Assembly (NCBI GenBank): GCA_021771025.1
Contig: JAETPW010000002.1
Location: 97,169 to 161,168, forward strand
DNA from: Clostridiaceae bacterium
GTDB taxonomy: Bacteria; Bacillota; Clostridia; TANB77; CAG-508
Length of the DNA: 64,000 nt
Direction of reading: 5' to 3'
Shown here: positions 62,574 to 64,000 of the stretch, one piece after another
Numbering within the stretch: the first letter of the stretch is position 1
How the letters are laid out: each line of letters opens with the position of its first letter
The notes under the pieces: generated by a model
Database searches by the model: none
What the model saw: the letters and a program-made list of their open reading frames with translations, nothing else
Told to the model about the DNA's origin: nothing
Program-made: the position numbers and the translations under genes

Positions 62574-63479
62574 TTATATAATTGCCTTAACAAAGTCTTC
62601 GGCATGGAAGATTTCCATATCGTCGATTTGTTCTCCTACACCGATAAATTTAACGGGGATTTGATTTTCTTCTACAATTCCGATAACTACTCCTCCTTTG
62701 GCTGTTCCGTCTAGTTTGGTTAGGATAAGTCCAGTAATGTCTGCCTCTTGTTTGAAGGCTTTTACTTGTGATATGGCGTTTTGCCCTGTTGTTCCGTCTA
62801 TAACCAGTAATACTTCTTTATCTGCTTCTGGCATTTCTTTGTTGATGACTTTTTGAATTTTGTTTAATTCGTCCATTAAATATTTTTTGTTGTGTAATCT
62901 TCCTGCTGTATCTACAATTAAGACATCTGCGTTCATTTCTTTGGTTATTTTCATCGCGTCAAACACAACTGAAGCTGGGTCTACTCCTTCTTCACGTTTT
63001 ACGATCTCTGCTCCTGCTCGTTTTGCCCAAATTTCTAGTTGTTCTACTGCTGCTGCACGGAAAGTATCTGCTGCTGCTACGACTACTTTTTTTCCTTCTT
63101 TGGCTAGTCGATTGGCTATTTTCCCTATCGAGGTAGTTTTCCCTACACCATTGACTCCTATGACCATGATGATGGATGGTTTGGTAGATAAGTGTAACTC
63201 TTTATCCTTTATTTCTAATATATTTTGCATCTCTTCTCGTAAGACTTGTTTTACTTGTTCTTCTTCCTCGATTTTTTCTTTTTTCATTCTTTCACGTAAT
63301 TGATTGATGATCTTTACTGAGGTATCTACTCCAATGTCTGACATAATTAACATTTCTTCTAATTCTTCTAAAAATTCTTCATCTACTTTTCTAAAATTAC
63401 TAAATACATCATTGATTTTTTCGTTGAATGATGTTTTGGTTTTGGTTAACCCTTGTTTTAATTTATCAAAAAATCCCAT
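62574..63479 (-). CDS. ftsY: Signal recognition particle receptor FtsY
   Basis: 301 residues. N domain (~1-95), then the NG GTPase with GVNGVGKT (~108-115), the [11 protein letters not shown] block, DTAGR and [10 protein letters not shown]. The acidic A domain found in enteric FtsY is absent, as in most Firmicutes. Docks SRP-ribosome complexes at the membrane. No ffh or smc gene is in the window; this copy stands alone between repeats. Confidence 0.97.
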   Translation of the reverse strand: MGFFDKLKQGLTKTKTSFNEKINDVFSNFRKVDEEFLEELEEMLIMSDIGVDTSVKIINQLRERMKKEKIEEEEQVKQVLREEMQNILEIKDKELHLSTKPSIIMVIGVNGVGKTTSIGKIANRLAKEGKKVVVAAADTFRAAAVEQLEIWAKRAGAEIVKREEGVDPASVVFDAMKITKEMNADVLIVDTAGRLHNKKYLMDELNKIQKVINKEMPEADKEVLLVIDGTTGQNAISQVKAFKQEADITGLILTKLDGTAKGGVVIGIVEENQIPVKFIGVGEQIDDMEIFHAEDFVKAII

Positions 63480-63497
63480 AACTTACTCCTTTTTTCG

Positions 63498-63553
63498 TTT
63501 TGGGGACGGGTCTCAAAAGGAAGTTTTTTTCTTTTTGGGGACAGGTCTCCAAG
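63498..63553. repeat. Two direct copies of the TTTTGGGGACRGGTCTC repeat
   Basis: TTTTGGGGACGGGTCTC at ~63498 and TTTTGGGGACAGGTCTCC at ~63534 form a tandem pair upstream of ftsY, another variant of the TTGGGGACGGG family. Confidence 0.6.
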
Positions 63554-63652
63554 TAATATTTTGGTCTTTTCTATTTTAGCATAGTTTGGTGAATATTTCC
63601 AGCTTTTTTCTATTTTTTAGTTAATGGGGCTCTGAAAATTTTTTAAAATTTC

Positions 63653-63793
63653 TTGTACTTTACCCTAAAATATGTTATGATGGTAACATATTTATCGTAC
63701 TTACACAGCAGTACCAGATTATTTTGTAACTATCTGGAGGCACTGTGTATACCTCCAGATTTTATCAGCTTATTATACAAGGAGGTAGAACAA
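63653..63793 (+). promoter_or_regulatory. Promoter and attenuator-like leader
   Basis: TTGTAC (63653-63658), 17 bp, TATGAT (63676-63681). The transcript can fold in competing ways: ACACAG...CCAGAT with ATCTGG...CTGTGT (about 63703-63748), or ATCTGGAGG with CCTCCAGAT (63732-63760). Its TACCTCC can also pair with GGAGGTA of the following ribosome site. This is the layout of a translational or transcriptional attenuator. Confidence 0.65.
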
Positions 63794-63838
63794 ATGAATT
63801 TTGTGGAAACACATATTTTCCTTTCCGTAGATAGATAA
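63794..63838 (+). CDS. Leader peptide, 14 residues
   Basis: MNFVETHIFLSVDR, preceded by a near-perfect AAGGAGGTAGAACAA and followed by TAA. It is too short to be a working enzyme and sits after the competing hairpins. Such leader peptides control genes for resistance to ribosome-targeting drugs or amino-acid biosynthesis. The controlled gene would lie beyond the right edge. Confidence 0.6.
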   Translation: MNFVETHIFLSVDR

Positions 63839-64000
63839 AGCATTGATTTTGAGTAACCCTCTGAGATACGCTCATACTCTCCTGATTAACACATTCTAAT
63901 TATTATCTATCACTAAATTTTAGGTAGTGAAAACACTATAAATTGTTCAGTCCTTCGAAAAAAAAATTTTTTCTACTATGACTTCTGCTGACTACTTGTG

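Overview
The window comes from a low-GC, Gram-positive-type (Firmicutes/Bacillota) genome, probably an anaerobic, spore-forming-lineage Clostridia-like bacterium. Evidence for this is AT-rich sequence with strong AGGAGG-type ribosome binding sites, a V-type ATPase operon in place of an F-type one, a T-box in front of valS, CotF-type coat proteins, a SpoVB-like flippase, a radical-SAM repair pair behind a Bacillus-type LexA box, and zinc-type L31 and L32. I saw no rRNA, tRNA, CRISPR array or full-length transposase. Species cannot be fixed from the sequence.

Layout. 1-9.4 kb (minus): a V/A-type ATPase in two transcription units (trxB-trxA-H-C, then terminator and promoter, then I-K-F-E-A-B-D), followed by a partial DUF2974 lipase-like gene. 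10.9-15.7 kb: a membrane protein, metK, a DUF308 protein, a TetR regulator with its own operator, rpmF and a DUF5662 gene. 16-21 kb is accessory: asnB, an ORF6N/PLD-like protein, small hypothetical genes, and a second copy of the asnB 3' end. 21-34 kb: Nudix, lipase, HAD and acidic coiled-coil genes, tsaC, mutS-miaB, rpmE, VanW and a phosphodiester glycosidase. 34-40 kb: SpoVB-like, CotF pair, SOD-like, Rpn nuclease, and the SOS-type rSAM/DUF4130 pair. 40-50 kb: ABC transporter, a ToxSAS-Panacea toxin-antitoxin module, a CDF cation exporter and a two-component system. 50-64 kb: small regulators, a decayed sugar-kinase-like gene, a DacF-type carboxypeptidase, valS with T-box, tyrS, a UPF0182 protein, ftsY, and an inducible-looking leader at the right edge.

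Main discovery. Three conserved genes (asnB twice, the CDF exporter once, a response regulator once) are interrupted by +1 frameshifts. At all four sites the break falls on an in-frame CGG codon, and skipping its C (so that C-GGN is read as Gly) restores the conserved protein. In a by-eye reading of about 45 other recognisable genes I found no other in-frame CGG; the exceptions are three small hypothetical genes and one decayed gene. A duplicated asnB tail keeps the same CGG, and most of its differences are silent only in the shifted frame. This looks like recurrent +1 decoding, in effect a CGGN quadruplet read as glycine, and not random damage.

Other notable systems. There is a family of ~246-bp MITE-like elements with 12-bp terminal inverted repeats, 8-bp target duplications, a conserved core that may form a pseudoknot, and long hairpin arms whose sequence changes between copies while staying self-complementary. 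There are two families of short GGGACG-type palindromes at gene ends, and a translational-attenuator-like leader encoding a 14-residue peptide at 63.8 kb.
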